Positions 37,548 to 45,981 of a DNA stretch of 64,000 bases are shown here, piece after piece; the stretch's first letter is position 1, and every line of letters begins with the position of its first letter. The notes below the pieces were generated by a model. That model did not search any database and was not told the DNA's origin. It saw nothing but the letters and a program-made list of their open reading frames with translations. The stretch comes from Ciceribacter lividus. GTDB taxonomy: Bacteria; Pseudomonadota; Alphaproteobacteria; Rhizobiales; Rhizobiaceae. The stretch spans positions 62,001-126,000 of the forward strand of contig NZ_QPIX01000003.1 of NCBI RefSeq assembly GCF_003337715.1, in the 5' to 3' direction. The position numbers and the translations under genes are program-made.

Positions 37548-38864
37548 TTGCAGATAGCGATCATTGGTACCGGCTATGTCGGTCTGGTTTCTGGAGTTTG
37601 CCTGTCGGAGTTCGGGCACGACGTGGTCTGCATAGACAAGGCAACGTCGAAGATCGACCGGCTGAACAATGGTGAGGTTCCGATCTACGAGCCCGGTCTG
37701 GAGGAGATGATCGCCCGCAACGTGGCCGCCGGGCGGTTGCACTTCACGACGGAACTTGCCGGCCCCGTCGCGGATGCGGATGTGGTGTTCATCGCGGTCG
37801 GCACGCCGTCACGCAAGAGCGACGGCCATGCGGATCTGAGCTACGTCTATTCCGCGACGCGCGAAGTGGCTGAAGTGCTGCGCGGCTTCACCGTTCTCGT
37901 CACCAAGTCGACCGTTCCGGTCGGCACTGGTGATCACCTCGAGCGGATCATCGGCGAGGTCAATCCGGATGCCGACGTTGCCGTCGTTTCCAATCCGGAA
38001 TTCCTGCGGGAAGGGGCGGCGATCGCCGACTTCATGGCCCCGGACCGGGTGGTCGTCGGATCGAATGATGATCGCGCGAAAGCGGTCATGGCCGAGGTCT
38101 ACGGCCCGCTCGATTCCGAGAGGCACCCGGTGGTCTTCACCTCGCGCCGCACCGCCGAACTCACCAAGTATGCGGCGAATGCCTTCCTCGCGCTGAAGCT
38201 CGCCTACATCAACGAGATCGCCGATCTCTGCGAGGAGGTCGGGGCGAACGTCCAGGACGTTTCGCTGGGCATGGGCCTCGACAGCCGTATCGGCCGGAAG
38301 TTCCTGAATGCCGGCCCGGGTTATGGCGGCTCGTGCTTTCCGAAGGATACACTGGCGCTGGTCAAGACGGCCCAGGACCACAACAAGCCGATCCGTCTCA
38401 TCGAGACGATCGTCGGCATCAACGAGACCCGCAAGCGTGCCATGGCCCGCAAGGTCGAAAGAGCGGTCGGCGGCGATGTCCGCGGCAAGACGATCGGCAT
38501 TCTCGGGCTGACCTTCAAGCCCGACACCGACGACGTGCGGGAATCTCCTGCGCTCTCGATCGTCCAGGCGCTGCTCGACAAGGGGGCGCTGCTACAGGCC
38601 TATGATCCGGAAGGCATGGAAACGGCACGCGAACTGATGCCGGAGATCGACTATCGCGACGACGCCGAGAGCGTGGCGCACGGAGCCGATGCGCTCGTGA
38701 TCATTACGGAATGGGAAGAGTTCCGTGTCCTCGACTTCCCCAAGCTGAAGGACCTGATGAACGCGCCGGTCCTGGTCGACCTCCGCAACATCTATTCGCC
38801 GGCGCATGTCGCCGACCACGGCTTCGTCTACGAAAGCGTCGGGCGTTCGGATCGTTACCGCTGA
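37548..38864 (+). CDS. rkpK: UDP-glucose 6-dehydrogenase
   Basis: A 438-residue UDP-sugar dehydrogenase making UDP-glucuronate for surface polysaccharides. The NAD-binding motif IAIIGTGYVGLVSG (residues 3-16), catalytic-cysteine motif GPGYGGSCFPKD (Cys near 262), and C-terminal GLTFKPDTDDVRESPAL are clear. The start is TTG at 37548, chosen because GGAG lies 6 nt upstream and the protein then begins MQIAIIGTGYVG; the in-frame GTG at 37536 lacks a ribosome site. It is the last backbone gene before the island. Confidence 0.93.
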   Translation: MQIAIIGTGYVGLVSGVCLSEFGHDVVCIDKATSKIDRLNNGEVPIYEPGLEEMIARNVAAGRLHFTTELAGPVADADVVFIAVGTPSRKSDGHADLSYVYSATREVAEVLRGFTVLVTKSTVPVGTGDHLERIIGEVNPDADVAVVSNPEFLREGAAIADFMAPDRVVVGSNDDRAKAVMAEVYGPLDSERHPVVFTSRRTAELTKYAANAFLALKLAYINEIADLCEEVGANVQDVSLGMGLDSRIGRKFLNAGPGYGGSCFPKDTLALVKTAQDHNKPIRLIETIVGINETRKRAMARKVERAVGGDVRGKTIGILGLTFKPDTDDVRESPALSIVQALLDKGALLQAYDPEGMETARELMPEIDYRDDAESVAHGADALVIITEWEEFRVLDFPKLKDLMNAPVLVDLRNIYSPAHVADHGFVYESVGRSDRYR

Positions 38865-39214
38865 GCGTTACGACACAGTGCAGCCTCCGCCGACCATGTC
38901 TTGCGTACGGCGGGGGCCGCAACTGATGTGATATCGGGTGAGCGGAAGCCCGGTCTCCCGATACCGGCCTTTTCCAGCGTCAGCAGTGTTTGTCGTAATG
39001 TCGGCGGAATTCCTCCTGCCCGCCGAAGTCGCCGTACCTGGCGAGCTGTGCCATGCCGGTCTCGTTCAGCAACATGCCGGGAATGTTTGCCGCAATGTGC
39101 GGCTCGGCGGTCAGCGGAAAGGATATCCTCTGCTTCGGTGCTCGGAAAGTGTCGCACTGGCGTCTGAGTGCCAAGATGCTCTTTGGCGGATCAATCTCGA
39201 AGAAATTGGAAAAG
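38865..39214. other. Gene-free stretch between rkpK and the native tRNA-Thr 3' remnant
   Basis: About 350 bp. A short dyad CCGGT-N8-ACCGG occurs near 38950-38970. Short open frames on both strands lack ribosome sites and family features, so no gene is called. This was the native downstream region of tRNA-Thr before the island integrated. Confidence 0.5.
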
Positions 39215-39260
39215 TGGTGCCGCTTACGTGACTCGAACACGTGACCCCATCATTACGAAT
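39215..39260 (-). pseudogene. Displaced 3' part of the native tRNA-Thr(CGT) gene (att site)
   Basis: On the minus strand this 46-bp stretch reads from the anticodon loop (ATTCGTAAT) through the variable loop, the T-arm and the acceptor strand AAGCGGCACCA, ending with CCA at 39215-39217. It matches the intact tRNA at 52882-52957 except for a paired A/T in place of G/C in the T-stem, a compensatory change. No 5' half precedes it. Its missing half is at 53055-53093. The shared core with the other end is ATTACGAAT (39252-39260). Confidence 0.88.
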
Positions 39261-39541
39261 TGTTTTTCGTAGCAATATCAGAGATTTAGATGCTCTACGA
39301 AATCGTTGGACCCTACTGGACAAGCCATTGGCCAGAATCCACTTCCAAGAGTTGAGAGGTAGCACAGGGTATTACCCGGTTGCCACCCATTTGATCCCGC
39401 GACACTACTAGCAGCCTACAGTTCACCGCGTGCCCTACTAATCGGCACGGCACCCCGCCAGACCTCCCCCCATCAACGGCACTCACAGTTTGGGCCGGGG
39501 GCGGGAGTCCGTGGGCGTCGGGATGTCCCGGTTTCTTGAAT
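39261..39541. other. Left end of the island, non-coding
   Basis: About 280 bp between the left att core and the helicase stop codon. It contains the TACGAA/TTCGTA dyad next to the core and another CTACGAAAT at 39296-39304, which could be integrase arm or core sites. No gene is seen. Confidence 0.45.
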
Positions 39542-41470
39542 CTATCCGGCAATTGGCGCTGGTGCTGCAGGACCAAGCTCTTGGATAAATTGGCTAGCGT
39601 GCAAAATCGCATCTCCATAGACCTGCTGAGCGGGCGCTATGCCGACACCGAGCGCGTCGGCAAGTGGCATCCGTTGAGAGTAAGTGAGAATAAGAGTTCC
39701 GGGCTTCTGATCATGCGGAACAGCTTTAACTCGGGTGATGCCGACGTAGAATAGTCGACGTTGTTCCTCAAGATGCTGCGCCCGCTCCGCTGGCGTCAGG
39801 TCAGCGTCCGCTTGGCGCGGAAGTAGTCCCTGTACGCAGCCTGCAATGATAGTAATCGGGGAACTGAGCCCCTTGCTCTTGTGCAAGCTCATTATGCGGA
39901 CATCTTGAATTTCCGTCGGGATTTCTGGCTGGCTAATAGCTATGGCAAGTTCTCGTACAAATGCTTCCCTTTCACCGTCCTCAATCTCAGCCAGGACGGC
40001 TATTGCGAGTTCCCGAATATCGCGCGTTTCGTTCTGCCCTTGTGGGAAGAGCTGATCCACGACTGCGTTGAGGTCTGGCAGCGCTTCAAGCGCGGCCAAC
40101 GCTTGCAGAATTTCTCGGAACGACAGCACGATAGCTCCGGTATGGGGAAGGTGCAGCGCCCCGCTCTCAAGCTGCACCATGGCATCCCAGGGGGTTGTCC
40201 CCGTGTTTTCACAGTGTTCTCGAACACGACGATATCCCGCCGCGTGCCAATTGTTTCCGTCAATACCAACGAGCCATCGTAAGGCAACCCTGTCCTGTCG
40301 ATTGGCGAAAAGTTTGAGCAGTGCAAACGAACGCTTTGCAAGCATGTGGTTTAACTCAGATTCCGCATAGTAGGACTTCGTCGGAACGCCCTGAGCAACA
40401 AGTGCCTCGTAAAGAGGATTTCCGAACGCCCGGCTTTGCGTGAGAACTAGGATATCACCGGCTGGCGTCCCGTTCGCGATCATCCCCGACACGAGCGCCG
40501 AGACGCCCGCCACCTCTTGTGCAATGGTCTGGTACTGTACGATGCGGACATCCCCAACGCCGTTTGCGGGCATAGGCACCAAAGGTCGTGGCACCGGACG
40601 CAAAACGTTGTGCCCGATGAGATTGTTCGCCATTTGCACAACCCTTGTCGGGCATCGCCGGCAGTCGTCCAGGCCGAGATCATCTGCACCCGCATTTATG
40701 TTCAGCCACTCGCGAATCCCGTCCGGATGAGCGTGCTTGAAGCTGTAAATGGACTGGTCGTCATCGCCGACGATACACACCTCGGCAGCACCAGATAGAA
40801 GCGCGATGACGCCCTGTTCGGCTCTGTTGAGGTCTTGGTACTCATCGACCAGAATGTGGGCGAACTCGCTTCGCTCTTCTGCCGCAGGGTTCGAATGCAA
40901 ATAGCTGTACAGTTGAGGGATAACCTCGCCGATGAGCATGGCTTCGTGGAAACGTAGCCAAGACAGCAAGTCCGCCTGAAATGCGGCATCTTCCGCACTC
41001 AATGCATAACCCGGCTGTTCGTGCTGGAGACGAGCCCAAGCTGCCTCGTAGGCCATTCGAAGCTTCTTCACCGCCTTCTTGCCCCCATGTTGGGCCATCA
41101 GGTCGCAAACTAGAGGTTCAAGTTCAAACTCATTGAGGGGACGCGGCACTCGTCCTGTCGCACCCAGAACGTGATTCCGCATCAACATCCTCAATGCGAG
41201 ACTATGGAGCGTCACGCCTTCAAGGTCATCGCACCCCGGAACACCCATACCGACGAGTTCCCGGTGGAGGTCCTCCGCCGCAACTCGAGTAAACGTCACA
41301 GGCAATATCGTGGCAGGGTCTGCGCCGCTCTCAAGCAGTCGTGCGACGCGGCGCTTCATCGCAAATGACTTGCCAGTCCCGGGTCCAGCTACGACGCGGA
41401 TACGGACATTCGCCGAAGAAGCAATTGCGTAAGCTGGCGTTCCAATTGTCAGGCCATCATTCCAAGGCAT
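39542..41470 (-). CDS. UvrD/Rep-like superfamily 1 DNA helicase
   Basis: A 642-residue SF1A helicase with intact motifs: I AGPGTGKS (28-35), II VDEYQDLN, III GDDDQSIYSFKHA, V SLHKSKGLSSP and VI RRLFYVGITR. It has no fused nuclease. The ATG follows AAGGGGGGA. It is the last gene of a minus-strand operon behind an 86-residue protein (31 bp gap) and a NucS-like DUF5655 protein, all within the AT-richer left half of the island. SF1 helicases paired with nucleases are common in phage-defence systems, so DNA unwinding for a defence nuclease is the favoured inference. Confidence 0.88.
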   Translation of the reverse strand: MPWNDGLTIGTPAYAIASSANVRIRVVAGPGTGKSFAMKRRVARLLESGADPATILPVTFTRVAAEDLHRELVGMGVPGCDDLEGVTLHSLALRMLMRNHVLGATGRVPRPLNEFELEPLVCDLMAQHGGKKAVKKLRMAYEAAWARLQHEQPGYALSAEDAAFQADLLSWLRFHEAMLIGEVIPQLYSYLHSNPAAEERSEFAHILVDEYQDLNRAEQGVIALLSGAAEVCIVGDDDQSIYSFKHAHPDGIREWLNINAGADDLGLDDCRRCPTRVVQMANNLIGHNVLRPVPRPLVPMPANGVGDVRIVQYQTIAQEVAGVSALVSGMIANGTPAGDILVLTQSRAFGNPLYEALVAQGVPTKSYYAESELNHMLAKRSFALLKLFANRQDRVALRWLVGIDGNNWHAAGYRRVREHCENTGTTPWDAMVQLESGALHLPHTGAIVLSFREILQALAALEALPDLNAVVDQLFPQGQNETRDIRELAIAVLAEIEDGEREAFVRELAIAISQPEIPTEIQDVRIMSLHKSKGLSSPITIIAGCVQGLLPRQADADLTPAERAQHLEEQRRLFYVGITRVKAVPHDQKPGTLILTYSQRMPLADALGVGIAPAQQVYGDAILHASQFIQELGPAAPAPIAG

Positions 41471-41501
41471 AAAATCCCCCCTTCAAAATCGTCGGCAAAG
41501 T

Positions 41502-41762
41502 CTAAATCAGCACGGGCCGAAATATTGATTCCGGCATTATCAGGCTTGGAGCTTTGATGCCTTTGGTCGGATTGGACATACGCAGCCCGTACCCCTTTTC
41601 GAGCCAGAGTAGGATTTCTGCCGGACGAGCTAGCCGGACATAATCATCTTCAAAGCGCGTCTTCGACACGACAAAAGTGCCGTCTTCGTGCTGGTGTGGA
41701 AACAGGAGCTCGCCGGCATTAGCACCCCGGCTAACAAATGCGTGCAGATCAAGCTTCGGCAC
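41502..41762 (-). CDS. Small protein of unknown function in the nuclease-helicase operon
   Basis: An 86-residue protein (MPKLDLHAFVSRGANAGEL...) starting with GTG at 41762 behind AGGGGGAG. It is mixed alpha/beta in character with no recognisable motif, no membrane segment and no cysteines. It sits between the DUF5655 nuclease gene (22 bp gap) and the helicase gene (31 bp gap), so it is probably a co-expressed accessory subunit. Function unknown. Confidence 0.6.
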   Translation of the reverse strand: MPKLDLHAFVSRGANAGELLFPHQHEDGTFVVSKTRFEDDYVRLARPAEILLWLEKGYGLRMSNPTKGIKAPSLIMPESIFRPVLI

Positions 41763-41784
41763 TATTCACTCCCCCTATCACTAG

Positions 41785-42714
41785 CTAGGCCCCGTCATAG
41801 CTGCGGTCCATCAGAGGCTTGGCTTTGTCCAGCGTGGCGACATCAGTGATGATGATTTCAAGGTCGCCAGTGCCGAAATGGCCGATGTTGCGCACGTCAC
41901 GGGTAAAGCCGGGCTCAAGTTCTATGGTGTCCGGATCGACCTTGACGAAAACTTTGAGGTGCCTGATCTGCGGCTTGACCTCGACGCACGCAAAGTTCTT
42001 TAGGCGGCGGAAGGCGACGTAGTTGTCCAGGGTCTTCAACTCGACATCGTCGCCCAACGCTAGCAGGTATGCCTTCGTCGCCTCGTAGAGATCGACAAGA
42101 TCTTGGTCCGCATCCGCGAGGTATTGCGTAACCGTCTTCTGGCGAGATCGTGGTCGCGCTGCCGTAGGCTCGCCTTGGGTGTCGATGCTGACAGGGATTT
42201 CGCGCGCGGGTCGTTCCGATGCCGAGGTTAGCAGTTCGAACAGCAATAGCTCGTCGCCAAATCGGCGATAGCGAACCAGCGCGATGTTCCGGTTCATCTG
42301 GTTGACCGCATGGGCGTCGTACTTGGTGAAGTCGCCGGCAATGCAGATCAGCCGAGGAGTTCCCCAGTCGACCGCCTTTGCTTGCTCGGCGCCGAAGCGC
42401 TCCAGTACAAGCCATTCGAAATCGCGGCGGTGGTCCATCAGCCAGTCGAGGTAGAATAAGCCTTGGTTGATGACGTTCTCATTGCTGGCCCGCTTATACT
42501 CGACGATCACCGGCGAACCGTTTTCATCGATGCCGAGCGAGTCCATGCGCCCGCCGTTCGTCGTCGGAAACTCGGAGGCTAGAAACCTCACCCCGAGAAA
42601 GGCTTCCATGTTGCGCTCAATGAGCGTCTGCAGCGACTTTTCCAACGCAACCGCGCTGCCGCGAAGTTCCGTGACCGATGCGCTGTCCGTGCGAAAGAGT
42701 TTTATGTCGCTCAT
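41785..42714 (-). CDS. DUF5655 protein with NucS/DUF91-like PD-(D/E)XK nuclease domain
   Basis: A 309-residue protein. The N-terminal half has the endonuclease pattern GGRMDSLGIDENGSPVIVEYKRA, giving D58 and E72-x-K74, as in NucS/DUF91-type PD-(D/E)XK enzymes, followed by YLDWLMDHRRDFEWLV. The C-terminal 120 residues resemble DUF5655 (LKTLDNYVAFRRLKNFACVEVKPQIRHLKVFVKV). AAGGGG precedes the ATG at 42714. It is first in a three-gene operon with a small protein and an SF1 helicase, divergent from the R-M fusion gene. Nuclease activity on DNA is inferred from the motif; the trigger and target are unknown. Confidence 0.8.
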   Translation of the reverse strand: MSDIKLFRTDSASVTELRGSAVALEKSLQTLIERNMEAFLGVRFLASEFPTTNGGRMDSLGIDENGSPVIVEYKRASNENVINQGLFYLDWLMDHRRDFEWLVLERFGAEQAKAVDWGTPRLICIAGDFTKYDAHAVNQMNRNIALVRYRRFGDELLLFELLTSASERPAREIPVSIDTQGEPTAARPRSRQKTVTQYLADADQDLVDLYEATKAYLLALGDDVELKTLDNYVAFRRLKNFACVEVKPQIRHLKVFVKVDPDTIELEPGFTRDVRNIGHFGTGDLEIIITDVATLDKAKPLMDRSYDGA

Positions 42715-42795
42715 GCTGCCCCTTTTTGTGGCCAATGTGCCCAAGCCGGTACTCCGACACAATAGTCTTCACGCTGCAATTCCCAACCAGGACTT

Positions 42796-42814
42796 TCAGA
42801 GCGGTTCGCTCTGA
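42796..42814. promoter_or_regulatory. Palindrome 1 in the divergent defence-like locus
   Basis: TCAGAGCG-GTT-CGCTCTGA is a perfect 8-bp inverted repeat 82 bp upstream of the DUF5655 gene and 46 bp upstream of the annotated start of the R-M fusion. A near-identical copy lies 124 bp away (42920-42938). Shared flanks TTTCAGAGCG and CGCTCTRAT suggest operators for one dimeric regulator. Confidence 0.6.
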
Positions 42815-42859
42815 TATATCGATTGCGGATGAACGTGTGGCTTCTGTGACGGACTAAAC

Positions 42860-45715
42860 ATGTCAGAAATCATTGGAAATCAGGTAGATGTACGAACGGT
42901 AAGCGCGCAATCCGTAATTTCAGAGCGCATCGCTCTAATTTCCGCTCTTGACACTTCTGAAGCAGTCAGTAAATGTCCCAGCCAAGATGCTTGGGATGAA
43001 ACCATGAAGCTGACGCAGCAGATCGCCATTGAGAATTCTAATGTCGCCGAGTGTGTTGCTCGTGGCGTTATTGAAATCGCAAATGGAAAGGTGACCTATC
43101 ACCTCAACCACAAGAAATCATATGCGTGGAGTGATCCTGAAGAATGGGTGCGATGCATTGCCATCGCGAATTTGGTGATCGACAAGAAGTATCCTGCTAC
43201 GCAAATGCGGATCGAAGTGGTGGTGCCTCGCCGCACTCCTAGCGATTTCGCCGACATAATCGTTTATCGAGATGAGGCCTGCAGGGACCCCTATCTCGTC
43301 GTAGAGTGTAAGAGCGATCCGCAGTCGAGGGCGGGTCGGGATCAGGGCATCGAGCAGCTTTTCGGCAATGCCAATTCTTTGCGCATTCCTCTCGGCCTAT
43401 ACGATGAGTATGGGGAATCCCGTTTTTATGACGTAGGTAATTTTGAGCCGACGGAACGCCAACGAAACATGCTCGGCGGGCGCGATGCCGTACCCGAGCA
43501 GTTCGGTGAGATACCAGTCTATGCTTACGTCGCAGGCAGCGAGATGGATATCCATCCTGTCGCGTCAAACATCCTTGAAGCCAAGATCAAGCGCGTTCAC
43601 TCGCTCATTTGGGCGGGTGGCAAACGTGATCCTCTCACCTCATTTGACGAATGGAGCAAGCTCCTGTTCGCGAAGGTGGTGGACGAGCGCAACCGCCGCT
43701 CGGGTGAGTTCCGACACTTTCAGGTTGGCACCAATGAGACGACTGCCGCCGTCGCAGGTCGTGTCCATGCTCTGTTCGCGCAGGCGTGCAGACAAGATCC
43801 TACGATCTTCCCGGCGAACGCCCGCATTCGCCTGACGGACAAAAAGATCTACGAGATTGTCCTGACGTTGCAGGAGGTGAGCTTCCTGAGGACGGACGTA
43901 GATACCATCGGCGCCGCCTTTGAGAACTTCTTCGGCTCGGTGTTTCGGGGTGAGCTTGGGCAGTACTTCACGATGCGGCAGTTGTCTCGGTTCACCGTCG
44001 CGATGTTGGGTATTGGTGAAACCGATTACATCATCGATCCGACAGCTGGAAGCGGCGGTTTCCTGCTGGAAGCTCTATTGCAGGTCTGGCACAAGATTGA
44101 TCGCGAGTATGAAGGGCAGCCGGAGAACGAGATTAATCGTGCGAAAATGGACTTCTCTCGCACTAACGTCTTCGGCATTGAGATTCACGATATCCTCGGG
44201 CGCATCTGCAAAATCAATCTGTTGCTGCACCACGATGGGCACACGAATATCGAGGCAGATCGGTCGTGCCTTGACGTTGTGTTTGCTCACCCGCGCCTAA
44301 ATCCGCCGAAGGACAAATTTACGAAGCTGTTCGGCAACCCGCCCTTCGGCGATGAGGTGCAGGCGGGGGATGACGACCACCTTGGAGCAAACACGCTCGA
44401 ATCGTTCGTGGTGGCGGAGAACCGGACAAAGGTGGCATCCGAACATGTAATACTGGAACGGTCGGTCGATCTGCTTGAGCCGGGAGGCGAGCTTGGCCTG
44501 ATTTTACCGGACGGCCTGTTCAACAATCAGGGTGAGCAGAGTAACTGCCCTTCTGTGCGCCGGTATCTCGCGAAGAATGGATTCATTGAGGCTATCGTGT
44601 CGCTGCCTGATTATGCATTCCGTAAGTCGGGCGCGCAGAACAAGACCTCTATTCTTTATTTCCGGAAGTTCCAGAAGTGGCAGAAGACTGCGTTTGATCA
44701 GTCCTATGAAGAGGCGATTGAGAATGGCGCATCGGAGGAAAAGGCCGTCGCGGCGGCGCTCGACGCGATGGCGTATAAGGTTTTCCTCGCTGAGGCGAAC
44801 TGGGTTGGATACACTTCCACAGGCATTCACTCTGAGTTGAACGACCTCTATCGCGGCTCTGCGGGTGGCAGGTTGGCAGACAACCAGGACGGAACGATCC
44901 TCGGTGAGTATCGGGCGTTTCAGGCTAACCCCGAGGGCTACGAGGGTCGTAAATCGCCTGACTGTATGGCGATCCCTGCGGGCGATCTGTGGCGAGCTCA
45001 TCCGAGCCATAGACTTGACCCAAAGTACCACCTCTTCAAACGGGAGGAACAGAACGTCGTTCCAGACGGCTGGATCAAGATGCCGATCCGCGATGTGCTG
45101 CGACGGCGCATGGACCAAGTATACCCGGAAGCCCGCCCCGACGAGCGCGTTGCTGTGATGACGCTCAGCCAGACTGGTGAAATCCGACCGCGCGAGGCAG
45201 GCAAGGGCCGCAATCCGCCGGAGTGGCTCGGTATGTATTTTGAGGATAGCCCGTCGACCTGGTTCGCCGCGCGCGAGGGTGACGTGGTGTTTAGCTCCAT
45301 CGACCTCTGGAAAGGGTGCGCTGCCGTAGTCCCGCCAGAATTTGACGGAGCCCTCGTTACGAAGGAGTTCCCGATCTACGAGATTACCGACGACCGCCTG
45401 GACCCGGTATTTCTCTCGTGCCTCCTTCGCAGCCGGTATTACCAGCGAGCGTTCAGGGCGATTACGACAGGGCACAGCAATCGGCGGCGCACGCAGGTCG
45501 GGGATTTCGAGGCTTTGGAGATTGCATTCCCGCCGGACCGCGAAGCCCAGCAGGCACTAATTGCCGGCCTCGTTGAAGCTAGAAACGGACAAAGGCAAGC
45601 CATGGACTTAATGGGACGGGCAATGATGGCATTCAACGACACCATCGATGGTCGGGGTGATGAGGAGCTTCCCGACGTTAACAACGATGAAGAAGCGGCT
45701 TTGGAGGATGCTTGA
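42860..45715 (+). CDS. Single-chain restriction-modification protein: HsdR_N nuclease, N6-adenine methyltransferase and specificity domain
   Basis: A 951-residue fusion. The N-terminal part carries an HsdR_N-like PD-(D/E)XK region (PSDFADIIVYRD...YLVVECKSD, about 125-150). The centre is an HsdM-type N6-adenine methyltransferase with SAM motif DPTAGSGGFLLEAL (about 392) and catalytic NPPFG (about 493). The C-terminal 230 residues resemble one HsdS target-recognition domain (FSSIDLWKGCAAVVPPEF...RRRTQVGDFEALEIAFPP). No ATP-dependent translocase is fused. The start is open to question: an ATG at 43001 (MKLTQQIAIENSN) lies behind GGGATG and downstream of a TTGACA promoter, and may be the true start. 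It faces the DUF5655-helicase operon. Confidence 0.82.
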   Translation: MSEIIGNQVDVRTVSAQSVISERIALISALDTSEAVSKCPSQDAWDETMKLTQQIAIENSNVAECVARGVIEIANGKVTYHLNHKKSYAWSDPEEWVRCIAIANLVIDKKYPATQMRIEVVVPRRTPSDFADIIVYRDEACRDPYLVVECKSDPQSRAGRDQGIEQLFGNANSLRIPLGLYDEYGESRFYDVGNFEPTERQRNMLGGRDAVPEQFGEIPVYAYVAGSEMDIHPVASNILEAKIKRVHSLIWAGGKRDPLTSFDEWSKLLFAKVVDERNRRSGEFRHFQVGTNETTAAVAGRVHALFAQACRQDPTIFPANARIRLTDKKIYEIVLTLQEVSFLRTDVDTIGAAFENFFGSVFRGELGQYFTMRQLSRFTVAMLGIGETDYIIDPTAGSGGFLLEALLQVWHKIDREYEGQPENEINRAKMDFSRTNVFGIEIHDILGRICKINLLLHHDGHTNIEADRSCLDVVFAHPRLNPPKDKFTKLFGNPPFGDEVQAGDDDHLGANTLESFVVAENRTKVASEHVILERSVDLLEPGGELGLILPDGLFNNQGEQSNCPSVRRYLAKNGFIEAIVSLPDYAFRKSGAQNKTSILYFRKFQKWQKTAFDQSYEEAIENGASEEKAVAAALDAMAYKVFLAEANWVGYTSTGIHSELNDLYRGSAGGRLADNQDGTILGEYRAFQANPEGYEGRKSPDCMAIPAGDLWRAHPSHRLDPKYHLFKREEQNVVPDGWIKMPIRDVLRRRMDQVYPEARPDERVAVMTLSQTGEIRPREAGKGRNPPEWLGMYFEDSPSTWFAAREGDVVFSSIDLWKGCAAVVPPEFDGALVTKEFPIYEITDDRLDPVFLSCLLRSRYYQRAFRAITTGHSNRRRTQVGDFEALEIAFPPDREAQQALIAGLVEARNGQRQAMDLMGRAMMAFNDTIDGRGDEELPDVNNDEEAALEDA
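42920..42938. promoter_or_regulatory. Palindrome 2 in the divergent defence-like locus
   Basis: TCAGAGCG-CAT-CGCTCTAA matches palindrome 1 in 16 of 19 positions, the three differences being two in the spacer and one near the end. It lies 9 bp upstream of a perfect TTGACA and inside the longest version of the R-M reading frame, which supports the shorter start at 43001. Confidence 0.55.
42948..42975 (+). promoter_or_regulatory. Candidate promoter for the R-M fusion gene
   Basis: A perfect TTGACA (42948-42953) and TAAATG (42970-42975) are 16 bp apart, ending 25 bp before the ATG at 43001. If used, translation from 42860 would not be possible on this transcript. Confidence 0.4.
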
Positions 45716-45769
45716 TACTCTGCTCCACGCAAGCTGAGAAACGGCAATAAAGTAGCGCATATTCACGAC

Positions 45770-45797
45770 GAGCCTCGCGGCTAAGCCTGCGAGGCTC
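45770..45797 (+). terminator. Terminator-like hairpin after the R-M fusion gene
   Basis: GAGCCTCGC (45770-45778) and GCGAGGCTC (45789-45797) form a perfect 9-bp stem with a 10-nt loop, followed by ATTTC. It lies 55 bp after the stop codon and separates the left and right halves of the island. Confidence 0.6.
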
Positions 45798-45981
45798 ATT
45801 TCACGCTGTTGGCTGAACTGAACTTGCTGTTGCTCATGTGCGTCCGATCGCGCGTGCGCAGGTGCTGGACAGCGTTTCATGGTGGTGGATCAGGTTGGCG
45901 GAAACTTGATAAGTATCTGATATTACTTGCTTTTTAAAGATGATTTGGTTAGTTTGAGTTGAGGCCAACAGGAGGTCTCAA

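Noticed and set aside
38980..39240. An 86-codon minus-strand frame beside the tRNA remnant
   Set aside because: Its start lies inside the tRNA 3' part, it has no ribosome site, and no family features are visible.
39542..42714. Gabija defence system (nuclease plus UvrD-like helicase)
   Set aside because: The helicase would fit GajB, but the partner is a DUF5655/NucS-like protein and not an ATPase-TOPRIM (GajA) protein, and an extra small gene lies between.
42860..45715. Classic type I restriction system or BREX methyltransferase
   Set aside because: There are no separate hsdS or hsdR motor genes, and no pglZ, brxC or lon-like BREX partners in the window; the gene is a single-chain fusion.
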